DNA of 64,000 nucleotides from Achromobacter deleyi (GTDB lineage Bacteria > Pseudomonadota > Gammaproteobacteria > Burkholderiales > Burkholderiaceae_B). Below, piece after piece: positions 17,062-25,994 of the stretch (position 1 is its first letter; every line of letters starts with the position of its first letter). The notes beneath the pieces are model-generated. The model ran no database searches and was not told where the DNA came from. It saw only the letters and a list, made by a program, of their open reading frames with translations. The stretch covers positions 180,614 to 244,613 of the forward strand of contig NZ_CADIJO010000009.1 of NCBI RefSeq assembly GCF_902859705.1, given 5' to 3'. Made by a program: the position numbers and the translations under genes.

Positions 17062-18024
17062 ATGCTGAGAAACGTCTCCCTGCGCCATCTGCGCTGCTTC
17101 GTGGCGGTGGCCAACGCCGGCTCGTTCACGGTGGCGGCTTCGCGCCTGTTCCTGACGCAGTCTTCCCTGACCGCGACCATCCAGCAGTTCGAGGAATCGG
17201 TGGGGGTGAAGCTGTTCGACCGCAATACCCGCCGGGTCGCCATGACGCAGGAAGCGGTGCGTTTCAAGGTCGAAGCCGAAAAGATCCTCAGCCAGTTCGA
17301 TGGCGCCCTGAGCGACCTGCAGGCGTTCTCCAAAGGGCACCAGGGCCACGTGCGCATCGCAGCGGCGGCGTCGGTTATCAACCATTTCCTGGCCGACGCC
17401 ATCCACGGTTTTCGCCAGACCTACCCCAACATCACGATTTCGTTGCGCGACGCAGGCGCTGAACTGGTCGAGCGCATGGTCTCGGCCGGCGAGATCGACT
17501 TTGCGGTGACCAGCCGGCACAAGGGCTATGACGACCTGATCTACACGCCCTTGTTCGAAGACCGCTACGGCGTGGTCTGCACGAAGGATCATGCCTTGGC
17601 GGCGGGCCGCGGCCCGCTGCGCTGGGATGCGCTGGACCCGGCCGATTACGTGGGTTTCACGGCAGACACCGGCATTGGCGCCTACCTGCGCGCCAATACG
17701 CCCAATTCGGCCCTGTTCGACGGCACCCGCGACGAAATCTCCAGCACGACGTCGCTGTACGCGGTATTGCGCTGCGGCGGCCGCTATTCGATCTTGCCGG
17801 CGCTGCCGGCCAGCGTGGGGGAATTTGCCCAGTTCCGGTTCCGCGAACTGACCGGTCCCAAGCTGGCGCGCGAGGTCTGCCTCATCACCCGGCGGTTGCG
17901 GTCCTTGTCGCCCAGTTCCGAACAGTTGCTGCGCTTCATCCGCGAGGAAATGCGCAAAAAGCCGGTGCCTCCCGGCGTGCGCATCCTGGAAGCGCGCAAG
18001 CGCGGTGGCACCGGCCAGGGCTAG
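17062..18024 (+). CDS. LysR-family transcriptional regulator
   Basis: A 320-residue LTTR. The winged helix is at about 4-63 (LRHLRCFVAVANAGSFTVAASRLFLTQSSLTATIQQFEESVGVKLFDR), and the periplasmic-binding-like effector domain spans about 90-300. I start it at the ATG at 17062, where the HTH begins with normal spacing; a GTG at 17053 is an alternative. It is divergent from the aldolase-dehydrogenase-aminotransferase operon and probably controls it. The 3' end is 3 nt from the convergent Bug gene. Confidence 0.92.
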   Translation: MLRNVSLRHLRCFVAVANAGSFTVAASRLFLTQSSLTATIQQFEESVGVKLFDRNTRRVAMTQEAVRFKVEAEKILSQFDGALSDLQAFSKGHQGHVRIAAAASVINHFLADAIHGFRQTYPNITISLRDAGAELVERMVSAGEIDFAVTSRHKGYDDLIYTPLFEDRYGVVCTKDHALAAGRGPLRWDALDPADYVGFTADTGIGAYLRANTPNSALFDGTRDEISSTTSLYAVLRCGGRYSILPALPASVGEFAQFRFRELTGPKLAREVCLITRRLRSLSPSSEQLLRFIREEMRKKPVPPGVRILEARKRGGTGQG

Positions 18025-18026
18025 GC

Positions 18027-19010
18027 TCAGTCCAGCTTGATGCCGGCCTCGTCGATCACGGTTTTCCATTTGCGGCTTTCGCTGCGCATCATGTCGGCCA
18101 GCCTGTCGGGTGGCCCGCCGGCGATTTCAAAGCCCATCTCGGACAGCTTCTTCCTGGTGGCCTCGTCCTGCAAGGCCTGGTTGAACGCCCGGTTGAGCGT
18201 TTGCACGATGGCCGCGGGCGTGCCGGCGGGCGCCAGAAAACCGTACCAGCCGATCAGTTCGTACCCCGGCACGCCGGATTCCGCCACGGTGGGCAGGTCT
18301 GGATAGGCCGCCAGGCGTTGCGCCGTGGTGACCGCCAGCGCGCGCAGCTGGCCGCCTTTCACCAGCGGCATGGCTTCCGGCAGGATCGCGAACATATAGG
18401 TGGTCTGGCCGCCGATCAGGTCCTGCAGCGCGGGCGCCCCGCCCTTGTACGGAATGTGCGTGGCGCGGGCGCCCGTCATGCGCTTGTAGAGCTCGCCGCC
18501 AAGATGCGACGGCGTGCCGGCCCCGGCAGACGCATAGTTGACGGTCCCCCCTGCCCCGCCCGGCTTGAGCAGGGCCGTGAGTTCCTGCAGGGTCTTGGGC
18601 GCGGCGGCCTTGTTCACCACTACCAGGCTGGGCAACAGGGTCGCCAGCACGATCGGGCTGAAGTCCTTCTGGGCGTTGTACGGCAGGTTGGCGTACAGGC
18701 TCTGGTTGACCGACAACGCCGTCGAGGTGCCCAGGAACAAGGTGTAGCCGTCCGGTTCCGACTTGGCGACGTAGGCGGCGCCGATATTGCCGCTGGCGCC
18801 AGCCCGGTTTTCCACGATGACAGGCTGGCCCAGGGCGTCGCCCACTTTCTGGCCCAGGGCGCGGGCCAGCACGTCGGTCGAGCCGCCGGCCGGGTATGGC
18901 ACGATCAGCCGGATGGGCTTGTCGGGATAGCCCGCCGCCAGCGCCGTCGCCGACGCCATCGTGGCCGCCAGCATGGCCCCCCGGGCAAACTGCAATGCAA
19001 TGCGCTTCAT
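18027..19010 (-). CDS. Bug/TctC-family tripartite tricarboxylate transporter receptor
   Basis: A 327-residue periplasmic binding protein. The start at 19010 has AGGGG upstream and gives a clean signal peptide ending ALA (MKRIALQFARGAMLAATMASATALA). The Bug hallmarks follow: YPDKPIRLIVPYPAGGSTDVLAR, VIVENRAGASGNIGAAYVAKSEPDGYTLFLG, THIPYKGGAPALQDLIGGQ and PTVAESGVPGYELIGWYGFLAPAGTP. It captures a carboxylate-like ligand; no TctA/TctB membrane partners are in the window. It is the last gene after hyuA-hyuB, suggesting the ligand belongs to that pathway. Confidence 0.93.
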   Translation of the reverse strand: MKRIALQFARGAMLAATMASATALAAGYPDKPIRLIVPYPAGGSTDVLARALGQKVGDALGQPVIVENRAGASGNIGAAYVAKSEPDGYTLFLGTSTALSVNQSLYANLPYNAQKDFSPIVLATLLPSLVVVNKAAAPKTLQELTALLKPGGAGGTVNYASAGAGTPSHLGGELYKRMTGARATHIPYKGGAPALQDLIGGQTTYMFAILPEAMPLVKGGQLRALAVTTAQRLAAYPDLPTVAESGVPGYELIGWYGFLAPAGTPAAIVQTLNRAFNQALQDEATRKKLSEMGFEIAGGPPDRLADMMRSESRKWKTVIDEAGIKLD

Positions 19011-19061
19011 TTTTTGTTTTCCCCTTGCTACGTTGAAAGAAGCTGCCGCCCTCAAGAGCGG

Positions 19062-20693
19062 TCAGCGTGCTGCAACATATCCCTGCAGGCGGTCCTGGCG
19101 CAGGCCGGCGGCATCGCGTTGGGCCGCCGGGCCATAGCCGCCGCCGCCCGGCGTGCACAGGGTGACCTCGTCGCCCGGCTGCAAGACGTGCGTACGCCGG
19201 CTGTCGATGGCCTGGCCATTGATCAGCACGCGGCCCAGCGCGCCGGGTTCGCCGCCGCCCAGCCCGGGCGCAGCCACCTTCAGCCGTTCGGTCAGGAAGA
19301 CGATCGACAGCGGCGTGTCGTGGGTGCTGACGAAACTGATCTCTTCACCCAGGCCGCCGCGGTGGGCGCCCTCGCCGCCCGAGTCCTGGCGCAGCGTCTT
19401 GCACCGGAACATCAGCGGCGCTTCGCGCTCGGCCACCTCGATGGGCGTGGCCGAGATATTGCTGGGCCAGGACATGACGGACGCCCCGTTCTTGCCCGCC
19501 GTGGCCCCCATGCCGCCGTTGTAGAACAGCACGGTGGCAAAGGGCTTGCCATTGGCGCGGGTGCCGCTGAGATTGGCGATCCACAGGGGCGAGCCGACCC
19601 CGGCCATGACCCGCTGCGGCAGCACCGGGTACAGCGCCCCGAAGATGACGGTGGGCACGTAGTGTCCGGTGCAGGCGCGCCCGCCGACGGGCGCCGGCAT
19701 GCGCGGGTTCAGGATGGTGCCTTCGGGCGCCACGGCGCGGATCGGGCGGAACAGGCCGTCGTTGTTCGGCAGGTTCGGCAGCAGCAGGCACTTGATGGCG
19801 TAGACGGTCATGGCACGGGTGTAGGCCAGCACGCAATTGATGCCGCGCGGCTGCTGCGCCGAGGTCCCGGCGAAATCGCATTCGATCTCGCCATCGCCGA
19901 TGCGTACGTTCACCGCGTAGCGAAAACGCTCGTCAAAGCCGTCGGTCTGCATCTCATAACGGTATTGCCCGGCGGGCAAGGCACGGATCGCGTGGCGCAT
20001 CGCGGCCTCGCTGCGCTCGAACAGCGCGCCGGCCAGGTCGTCGATGCCCGGCAGGCTGTATTCGCGCAGAATGTCCTGCAGCCGCGTGCCGATCAGTTCC
20101 ACCGCGCCCACTTGCGACCAGATGTCGCCCACTGTCTGCTCGGGGGTGCGCACATTGGTGCGGATCAGTTGCAGCAGCGTCTCGTCCGGCTCGCCGGCCG
20201 TCAGGAAACGCATCAGGGGAATGTGCAAGCCTTCTTCATACAGCTCGCGTGCATCCACCGAGCGGATCTTGCCGCCGATGTCTGGCACGTGGGCCGCCGT
20301 GGCCGAAAAGGCCACCAGCGTCTCCTGGTGGAAGATCGGCTTGACCAGGCTGACATCGTTCAGATGCCCGGTGCCGATCCAGGGATTGTTGGTGATGAAC
20401 ACATCGCCCGGCTGCATGGCGCGCGGGTCGAAACGTTCGATCACGGCCTGCACCGTGCGCGGCAAGGTGCCGATGAACGAGGGAATGCTGCCGTTGTTCT
20501 CGGCCAGCGCGCGTCCGGCCGAATCCGTCAGGACCACGGCGAAGTCGTTGGCTTCGGTCGACAGCGTCGAAAAGGACGTGCGCACGATCAGCTTGGCGGC
20601 TTCGTTGACAACCGAGCGTACGCGGGTCCAGAACACTTCCAGGAAGATGGGGTCGGCGGCCGCCGCCAGGGGGGTGGGTTGCAGGTCAGGCAT
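19062..20693 (-). CDS. hyuB: hydantoinase B/oxoprolinase-family subunit
   Basis: A 543-residue HyuB subunit. Recognised by FSTLSTEANDFAVVLTDSAGRALAENNGSIPSFIGTLPRTV, the block DVFITNNPWIGTGHLNDVSLVKPIF, a central region with VRIGDGEIECDFAGTS, and the C-terminal GGEGAHRGGLGEEISF and GGGGYGPAAQRD. With HyuA it forms ATP-dependent enzymes that open cyclic amides (N-methylhydantoin, 5-oxoproline, caprolactam) or carboxylate ketones. The start codon directly abuts the HyuA stop, so the two are translationally coupled. Confidence 0.92.
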   Translation of the reverse strand: MPDLQPTPLAAAADPIFLEVFWTRVRSVVNEAAKLIVRTSFSTLSTEANDFAVVLTDSAGRALAENNGSIPSFIGTLPRTVQAVIERFDPRAMQPGDVFITNNPWIGTGHLNDVSLVKPIFHQETLVAFSATAAHVPDIGGKIRSVDARELYEEGLHIPLMRFLTAGEPDETLLQLIRTNVRTPEQTVGDIWSQVGAVELIGTRLQDILREYSLPGIDDLAGALFERSEAAMRHAIRALPAGQYRYEMQTDGFDERFRYAVNVRIGDGEIECDFAGTSAQQPRGINCVLAYTRAMTVYAIKCLLLPNLPNNDGLFRPIRAVAPEGTILNPRMPAPVGGRACTGHYVPTVIFGALYPVLPQRVMAGVGSPLWIANLSGTRANGKPFATVLFYNGGMGATAGKNGASVMSWPSNISATPIEVAEREAPLMFRCKTLRQDSGGEGAHRGGLGEEISFVSTHDTPLSIVFLTERLKVAAPGLGGGEPGALGRVLINGQAIDSRRTHVLQPGDEVTLCTPGGGGYGPAAQRDAAGLRQDRLQGYVAAR

Positions 20694-22796
20694 TTACGGT
20701 TCCTCAATCGTGATCACGAGATTGCCGGTGGGCAGTTGTTCCACCTGGCCCTTGGGGCCGACGACCAGCGTCGAGCCGGCGTCTTCGATTAACATCGGGC
20801 CGCGGGCCTGGAAGCCGCTGCGCAGCGCGTCGCGGTCGTAGACGGGGGTATCCACATAGGCATCTGCCTCGTGGAAGTACACCGGGCGGCGGCTCTTGGG
20901 CTCGGGCGCCCCGCCCTGCGCCAGCGCTTGCCATTGCAAGGCCTGGCGCGGCGGCGCTTCGGCCGTGACGCGCAGGTTCATCAGTTCCACCGGCACATCG
21001 GGCGGAATGCGGCCGAACTTCTCGCGATAGCCGGATTCGAACGCCGCCACCAGCGCGGCGCGCAAGGCCTGCGGCGTGCGGGCGCCGGGGCCTGCATAGG
21101 GGCCGTCCGGCATGCGCACCGTCAGGTTGAAGCCCTGGCCGGCATAGCGGCCGTCGGCCTGGCGGGTAAGCGCGACGGGGCCAAACGTGGCATCCAGCGG
21201 CGCCAGCGCCTCGCGGGCCTGCGCTTGCAGGTCGGCGTAGGCGGCTTCCAGCTCGTCCAGGCTATCTTCGCCCGGACGCATGCTGACCGTGCGCGATCGG
21301 TCGGCGCGCGCGGGCGCCACCAGCAGGCCGTAGGCCGACGCCACGCCGGCAGCCGGTGGGCAGAGAATGGTCTTGACGCCGATCTTCTGCGCCACGTAGT
21401 AGGCATGCAGCGGTCCGCCGCCGCCCGTGCACAGCAGCACGAAATCGCGCGGATCGCGGCCGCGCTCGGCCACGTGCACGCGCGCGGCGCCCGCCATGTT
21501 CTCGGCCACGATGTCGTGCATGCCCCAGGCGACTTCCAGCGCCTTGCGCTGCAGGCTGGCGCCGATGGCGCCCACGGCTTCGCGGGCCAGCGCCGGGTCG
21601 ATCGCGACGGTACCGCCGGCAAAGTAGGCGGGGTTCAGGTAACCCAGCAGCAGGTTGGCGTCAGTGACGGTGGCTGCCTGGCCGCCGCGCCCATAGCAAG
21701 CCGGCCCCGGTTCGGATCCGGCGCTCTGCGGTCCCACTTTGAGCAGACCCAGCGCATCCTGGTGGGCGATGCTGCCCCCGCCCGCGCCGATCTCGATCAG
21801 GTCGACCGTGGTGATGCGCACGGGCAGGCCGCTGCCTTCGGCAAAGCGCTTTTGCCGCGCGGCCTCGAAGCCGAACGAGATCGACGGACGGCCGTGTTCC
21901 ACCAGGCACAGCTTGGCGGTCGTGCCGCCCATGTCGAAGGCCAGCAGGTTTTCCTGGCCGTCGCGCAAGCTGTAGTGCGCAGCAGAGATCGCACCGGCCG
22001 CCGGCCCCGATTCCAGCAGTTCGATGGGTGTGCGCTTGGCCTCGTCGATATGCGACAGCCCGCCGTTGGACAGCATCATCAGCACCCCGGCGCGCAAGCC
22101 CAGGTCGGCCAGCCGGGCCTGCAGCGTGTCCAGGTAGCGGTTGGCCAGGGGCTTGATATAGGCGTTGGCCGTGGCCGTCGACATGCGCTCGAATTCCCGC
22201 ACCACCGGTGCCACATCACACGACAGGGTGACGGCCAGGCCCGGAAACGCATGCCGGACGATCTCCAGCACCTGGCGTTCGTGCGCATCCGAGGCATAGG
22301 AATGCAGCAGGCATACCGCCAGGGATTCCACCCCCTGCCCCACCAGGCCGGCGACCGCGTCCCGGACTTCGGCGGCATCGACCGGGGCGATCTCCGTGCC
22401 GGCGGCATTCATGCGCGCCGAGATCTCGCCGCGCAGGCGGCGTTCGACCAGCGGCGGCGCGGCTTCGAGGGTCAGGTCGTACAGATCGTATTTGCGTTCA
22501 TGGCCGATCTCGATCACGTCCTTGAAGCCGCGCGTGACCAGCAGGCCCGTGGGGCTGCCCCGGCGTTCGATCAGCGCGTTGGTGAAGAGCGTGGTGGCGT
22601 GCACCACGCGGGCGACGTGCGCCGGGTCGATGCCGTTGTCGCGGATCAGGCGGGCCACGCCGTCCGCCACCCCTTGTGCCGGGTCGCCGTGCGTGGTCAG
22701 CACTTTCAGGCTGTGCAGCCGCCCCGCCCCGTAGTCCACCGCGACCACGTCCGTGAACGTGCCGCCGATATCGATTCCCACCGCCCATGAATTCAC
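20694..22796 (-). CDS. hyuA: hydantoinase A/oxoprolinase-family subunit
   Basis: A 700-residue HyuA subunit, first gene of an operon with hyuB and a Bug receptor. The N-terminus has the ASKHA-type nucleotide-binding loop GIDIGGTFTDVVAVD, then the family blocks VVHATTLFTNALIERRG, TRGFKDVIEIGHERKYDLYDL, NGGLSHIDEAKRTPIELLESGPAAG, AFDMGGTTAKLCLVEHG and IEIGAGGGSIAHQD. It should phosphorylate the cyclic substrate to drive ring opening. The substrate (hydantoin, lactam, oxoproline or a ketone) is not decidable from sequence. Confidence 0.93.
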   Translation of the reverse strand: MNSWAVGIDIGGTFTDVVAVDYGAGRLHSLKVLTTHGDPAQGVADGVARLIRDNGIDPAHVARVVHATTLFTNALIERRGSPTGLLVTRGFKDVIEIGHERKYDLYDLTLEAAPPLVERRLRGEISARMNAAGTEIAPVDAAEVRDAVAGLVGQGVESLAVCLLHSYASDAHERQVLEIVRHAFPGLAVTLSCDVAPVVREFERMSTATANAYIKPLANRYLDTLQARLADLGLRAGVLMMLSNGGLSHIDEAKRTPIELLESGPAAGAISAAHYSLRDGQENLLAFDMGGTTAKLCLVEHGRPSISFGFEAARQKRFAEGSGLPVRITTVDLIEIGAGGGSIAHQDALGLLKVGPQSAGSEPGPACYGRGGQAATVTDANLLLGYLNPAYFAGGTVAIDPALAREAVGAIGASLQRKALEVAWGMHDIVAENMAGAARVHVAERGRDPRDFVLLCTGGGGPLHAYYVAQKIGVKTILCPPAAGVASAYGLLVAPARADRSRTVSMRPGEDSLDELEAAYADLQAQAREALAPLDATFGPVALTRQADGRYAGQGFNLTVRMPDGPYAGPGARTPQALRAALVAAFESGYREKFGRIPPDVPVELMNLRVTAEAPPRQALQWQALAQGGAPEPKSRRPVYFHEADAYVDTPVYDRDALRSGFQARGPMLIEDAGSTLVVGPKGQVEQLPTGNLVITIEEP

Positions 22797-22872
22797 TGCT
22801 GTTCTCCCGAAACGTCTGAGTGACGGGAGTCATGATAGGAATCGGCCTACTTCAAATCCAATGAAAAATTGA

Positions 22873-22888
22873 GAACGATTATTCGTTC
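22873..22888. promoter_or_regulatory. candidate operator upstream of hyuA
   Basis: GAACGA and TCGTTC form a perfect inverted repeat around a 4-nt spacer in the 103-nt gap between the citrate synthase-like gene and hyuA, 77 nt before the hyuA start. The DNA is AT-rich locally, as expected for a promoter. The regulator is unknown. Confidence 0.4.
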
Positions 22889-22899
22889 AAAACGATAAA

Positions 22900-24234
22900 T
22901 CAAGGCCCCACATACCGCGCCCGCGGCCGCACCAGAAAGCCTGCCAGGCGCTGTTCCAGCGCGTGTGCGATCCAGCCTGCGGTGCGGCCCAGCGCCATCA
23001 CGGCGCCGGCCGCGCCCGCGGGCGCTTCCAGCGCCAGGCATACGGCCAGCAGGCCCAGCGGCAGGTTTGGCTTGAGCGACAGCCGCGCCTGCGCCTGGTC
23101 GATGCAATGCAAGGCGGCGGCGCCCTGCCCGCCTGGTGCCACCACCTGGCGGGCGATGTCCATCAAGAGACGCGCGCGCGGGTCGCCGGCCGGGTACAGC
23201 GGATGGTTGTAGCCGGCCAGCGGGCTTTTGCGGTCGATGCGCGCGGCCAGCAGCGCGAGGTATCTGTCGGGGTCGTTGGCGGTCTGGCGCAGCATGGCCT
23301 CGGCTTCGTCGCAGCCCACGCCGGTGAGCATGCCTTCGAACGCGCCCAGCGCCGTGGTGACGCAGGAAAAGATGTCGGACCCGGCCGATGCGGCGATGCG
23401 CGCGGCAAAGGTGGCGGGCGCCAGTTCGTTGTCGGCCGACAGGATCAGCGCGGCATTGATGGCCCACAGCGCGTCGGCGTCTGTGCGCACGCGCAGGCGG
23501 TCGGCCACGAGCGCGGCAATGGCCTGCGGCCGCTGGCTCAAGACGTATTCGGGCTGCTCGCCCAGCAAGCCCAGGGCCGCCGCCATGACCTGTACCAGCT
23601 GGCGGCCGGCCAGTGCCGGGGCGCCCAGCGTCAATTCGGGATGCTTGCCCAGGCTGGCGGCATAGGCTTCGACCACCACGGCCAGCAGGCGCCGCGACGG
23701 GTTGCGGCCCGCGATGCCGGCGATGCCCGCGCTGAGCGCCTGGAACTCCGGTCCGGGCGCAACCGGCTGCCACAGCACCGACGCGTCCGGCAGGATGCCG
23801 TTCCAGAGCAATTCGGCGCAGTCTTCGAACGGGCGTTGCGAGGCGGCCAGGTCGGCGGCCAGGTTGCCGCGATAGCGCGGGCCATCGGGGCCGATGGACG
23901 TGATGGCGGTCTGCATGATGGCGCCGCCGCCCCAGCGGATGACGCGTTCGGCGCTGACGCTGTCGCCGCGGCTGCGGCCGCGCGCGCCCAGGGCTTCAAG
24001 GTCTTCGACGAAATAGAGATTGCCCTTGCCGCTGGCGGCCGGCACGGCGCGCACCCAGCCGCGGCTGACATAGGCATAGAGCGATTGCAGCTTGACGCCC
24101 AGCATGGCGACCGCGGTGGCGGCATCGACCAGCTTGTCGGTGGACTTGACGTTGATTGGCTCGGTGCGCGGCTTCTTGATGCTGCCGGGCTTTTTGGCGC
24201 GGGGCTGCTTGCCGGTGGATGCGGGTGCCGCCAT
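22900..24234 (-). CDS. HTH-citrate synthase-fold protein lacking two catalytic residues
   Basis: A 444-residue protein. After a lysine-rich tail, an excisionase/MerR-like helix-turn-helix lies at about 36-83 (DAATAVAMLGVKLQSLYAYVSRGW). The citrate synthase fold follows (about 95-440). Two of the three catalytic residues are replaced: the first His is Asn269 (SADNELAPATFAAR), and the Asp of the PNVD-type motif is Pro392 (KPNLPLG). His344 (GYNHPLY, DPRA) and the CoA-side Arg417 (GRTAGWIAHALEQ) remain. Normal citrate formation is therefore unlikely; a ligand- or acyl-CoA-sensing regulator, or a different reaction, is more plausible. It is divergent from a Bug operon and upstream of hyuA on its own strand. 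Confidence 0.82.
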   Translation of the reverse strand: MAAPASTGKQPRAKKPGSIKKPRTEPINVKSTDKLVDAATAVAMLGVKLQSLYAYVSRGWVRAVPAASGKGNLYFVEDLEALGARGRSRGDSVSAERVIRWGGGAIMQTAITSIGPDGPRYRGNLAADLAASQRPFEDCAELLWNGILPDASVLWQPVAPGPEFQALSAGIAGIAGRNPSRRLLAVVVEAYAASLGKHPELTLGAPALAGRQLVQVMAAALGLLGEQPEYVLSQRPQAIAALVADRLRVRTDADALWAINAALILSADNELAPATFAARIAASAGSDIFSCVTTALGAFEGMLTGVGCDEAEAMLRQTANDPDRYLALLAARIDRKSPLAGYNHPLYPAGDPRARLLMDIARQVVAPGGQGAAALHCIDQAQARLSLKPNLPLGLLAVCLALEAPAGAAGAVMALGRTAGWIAHALEQRLAGFLVRPRARYVGP

Positions 24235-24269
24235 GGTTTCCCCAGGGATGAACGGGCGTCTGGCCGAAT

Positions 24270-24308
24270 GAGCATTGATTGTAAATCAATCTATACGAGC
24301 ATTGATTG
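24270..24308. promoter_or_regulatory. operator-like repeats between the HTH-citrate synthase gene and the Bug operon
   Basis: GAGCATTGATTG occurs twice (24270-24281 and 24297-24308), 27 nt apart, and the first copy is part of a perfect inverted repeat ATTGATT/AATCAAT with a 3-nt centre (24274-24290). The site lies 36 nt upstream of the HTH protein start and about 92 nt before the Bug start. Confidence 0.55.
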
Positions 24309-24400
24309 CATATCTAAGATCCACTCATCCGCAAAGCGTCCGTCGGCAAGCGCCCCGGGCCCTGCACAAGCGGCACCCATAAGAATCCAAGGAGACAAGC

Positions 24401-25399
24401 ATGTGGATCATCGAACCCGTGGCCCCGGTACGGGCGTCGGCGGCATGGCGGCGCATCGTGGCACTGATGGTGCTGACCGCCGCAGGCACGGCCCAGGCGG
24501 CCTACCCGGACCATCCGGTGACGCTGGTATCGGCCTTTCCGGCCGGAGGCAGCACCGACGTGGTCGCGCGGCTGCTGTCGCCGCGGCTGGGCGAGCAGCT
24601 CGGCACGTCGTTCGTGGTGGAAAACCGGGCAGGCGCGTCGGGCAATATCGCCAGCGAATACGTGGCGCGATCCAAGCCGGACGGCTACACCGTGCTGGTC
24701 GGCAACAACACCATGACGATCAACGCGGCGCTGGGCGTGCGGCAGAATTTCGACCTGCAAAAGGACTTGCAGCCGATCGCCGCCATCGCCGTGACGCCGG
24801 TGGCCCTGGCCGTCAATGCCGACCTGCCCGTACGCACGGTGCAGGAACTGATCGCCTATGGCCGGGCGCATCCGGGCAAGCTCAGTTTTTCTTCCTGCGG
24901 CAACGGCACGGCGCAGCATTTCGCCGGGGTGGAATTCTCGCATCGCGCAGGCATCGATATGGTGCATGTGCCCTACAAAGGCTGCGCGCCGGCCTTGAAC
25001 GACGGGCTGGGCGGCACGGTGCCGGTGATGTTCAACGCCATCACCAACATCAGTCCGCAGGTCAAGGGCGGGCGCATCCGGCTGCTGGCCGTGGCCACCA
25101 AGGACCGCGTGCCGTTCTATCCCGACGTGCCCTCGATTGCTGAGCTGCCGGGGTTTGAAGGGTATGACTTCTCGGTCTGGCTGGGCGTGTTCACAGCGGC
25201 CAATACGCCGCCCGCGGTGGCCGATGTGCTGCGCAAGAAAACGCTGGACCTGGCGGCGTCCGCAGAGATGAAATCGGCATTGACCGATCGCCTGTTCGTG
25301 CCGGTGTCGCTGGACGGCGACCAGCTGCGCCAACAGATCGCCGCCGAACTGGTCAAGTGGAAGAAGCTGGCCGACCAATACCATATCACCGTGGACTGA
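24401..25399 (+). CDS. Bug/TctC-family receptor
   Basis: A 332-residue periplasmic binding protein with AAGGAGACAAGC before the ATG. The signal peptide ends near GTAQA after a longer N-region. Bug blocks: YPDHPVTLVSAFPAGGSTDVVAR, VVENRAGASGNIASEYVARSKPDGYTVLVG, MVHVPYKGCAPALNDGL and PDVPSIAELPGFEGYDFSVWLGVFTAANTPP. It heads the plus-strand operon with the CMD-like, OCD-family and bicupin genes, so it probably captures the substrate of that pathway. No TctAB genes are present. Confidence 0.93.
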   Translation: MWIIEPVAPVRASAAWRRIVALMVLTAAGTAQAAYPDHPVTLVSAFPAGGSTDVVARLLSPRLGEQLGTSFVVENRAGASGNIASEYVARSKPDGYTVLVGNNTMTINAALGVRQNFDLQKDLQPIAAIAVTPVALAVNADLPVRTVQELIAYGRAHPGKLSFSSCGNGTAQHFAGVEFSHRAGIDMVHVPYKGCAPALNDGLGGTVPVMFNAITNISPQVKGGRIRLLAVATKDRVPFYPDVPSIAELPGFEGYDFSVWLGVFTAANTPPAVADVLRKKTLDLAASAEMKSALTDRLFVPVSLDGDQLRQQIAAELVKWKKLADQYHITVD

Positions 25400-25405
25400 A
25401 CTGCG

Positions 25406-25987
25406 ATGCGCCCGACGATTCCTCGCTTGCAGATGGCGGACTTCACGCCCGAGCTGACGCAGTACCTGACGCCGCGCGTCGCACGGCTGGGTTACCTGGG
25501 CGAGCTGTTCCAGGTGGCCGGCCACGCGCCGGACGTATTGCTGACGTTCATGCGGTTCACGGACGCGCTGAAGGCGGCACTGCCCGACAACCTGGCCGAG
25601 ACGGCGGTACTGACCACCGCCACGCTGATGCAGAACGCCTACGAACGCAACCAGCACGAACGGCTGTGCGTGCGCACCGGCTTGACGCGCGACTGGATTC
25701 GCGACGTCGAGCGCCTGGAGCCGGATGCGCCGTCGCTGCTTTCCGACGATGAGCGCGCGGTGCAGCGCTATGCCATGGCCGCCGTGCAGACGCGCGGCTT
25801 GCAGGCACAGGCGGTATTCGACGAGGTGGCGAGCCGCCTGCCCGCGCCCCAGGCGGTGGCGCTGGCCATGCTGATCGGCCGCTACGTGACCCATGCGCTC
25901 GTGGTCAACACCCTGCAGCTGGCGCCGCCCGTGCCGTCCATCTGGGATGACGGCTTTGGCGCGCAGCCCGCTTCCCCGACCTTTTAG
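25406..25987 (+). CDS. carboxymuconolactone decarboxylase/AhpD-like protein (first copy)
   Basis: A 193-residue all-helical protein of the CMD fold, starting 6 nt after the Bug stop. The segment LPDNLAETAVLTTATLMQNAYERNQHERLCVRTGLTRDWI corresponds to the core helices; there is no CXXC motif, so it is not an AhpD-type thiol reductase. Family members without the cysteines act as lactone decarboxylases or have unknown roles in catabolic operons. A second CMD-like gene follows another Bug gene at 42698, repeating this arrangement. Confidence 0.8.
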   Translation: MRPTIPRLQMADFTPELTQYLTPRVARLGYLGELFQVAGHAPDVLLTFMRFTDALKAALPDNLAETAVLTTATLMQNAYERNQHERLCVRTGLTRDWIRDVERLEPDAPSLLSDDERAVQRYAMAAVQTRGLQAQAVFDEVASRLPAPQAVALAMLIGRYVTHALVVNTLQLAPPVPSIWDDGFGAQPASPTF

Positions 25988-25994
25988 GAACAAT

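Noticed and set aside
18201..22790. Very long plus-strand frames opposite the Bug, hyuB and hyuA genes
   Set aside because: They have no domains and a composition rich in Arg, Gly and Ala, as expected for the antisense of GC-rich coding DNA; the minus-strand genes show complete family motifs.
22963..25143. A 726-codon plus-strand frame
   Set aside because: It is antisense to the citrate synthase-like gene and then out of frame with the Bug gene, with no recognisable domain.
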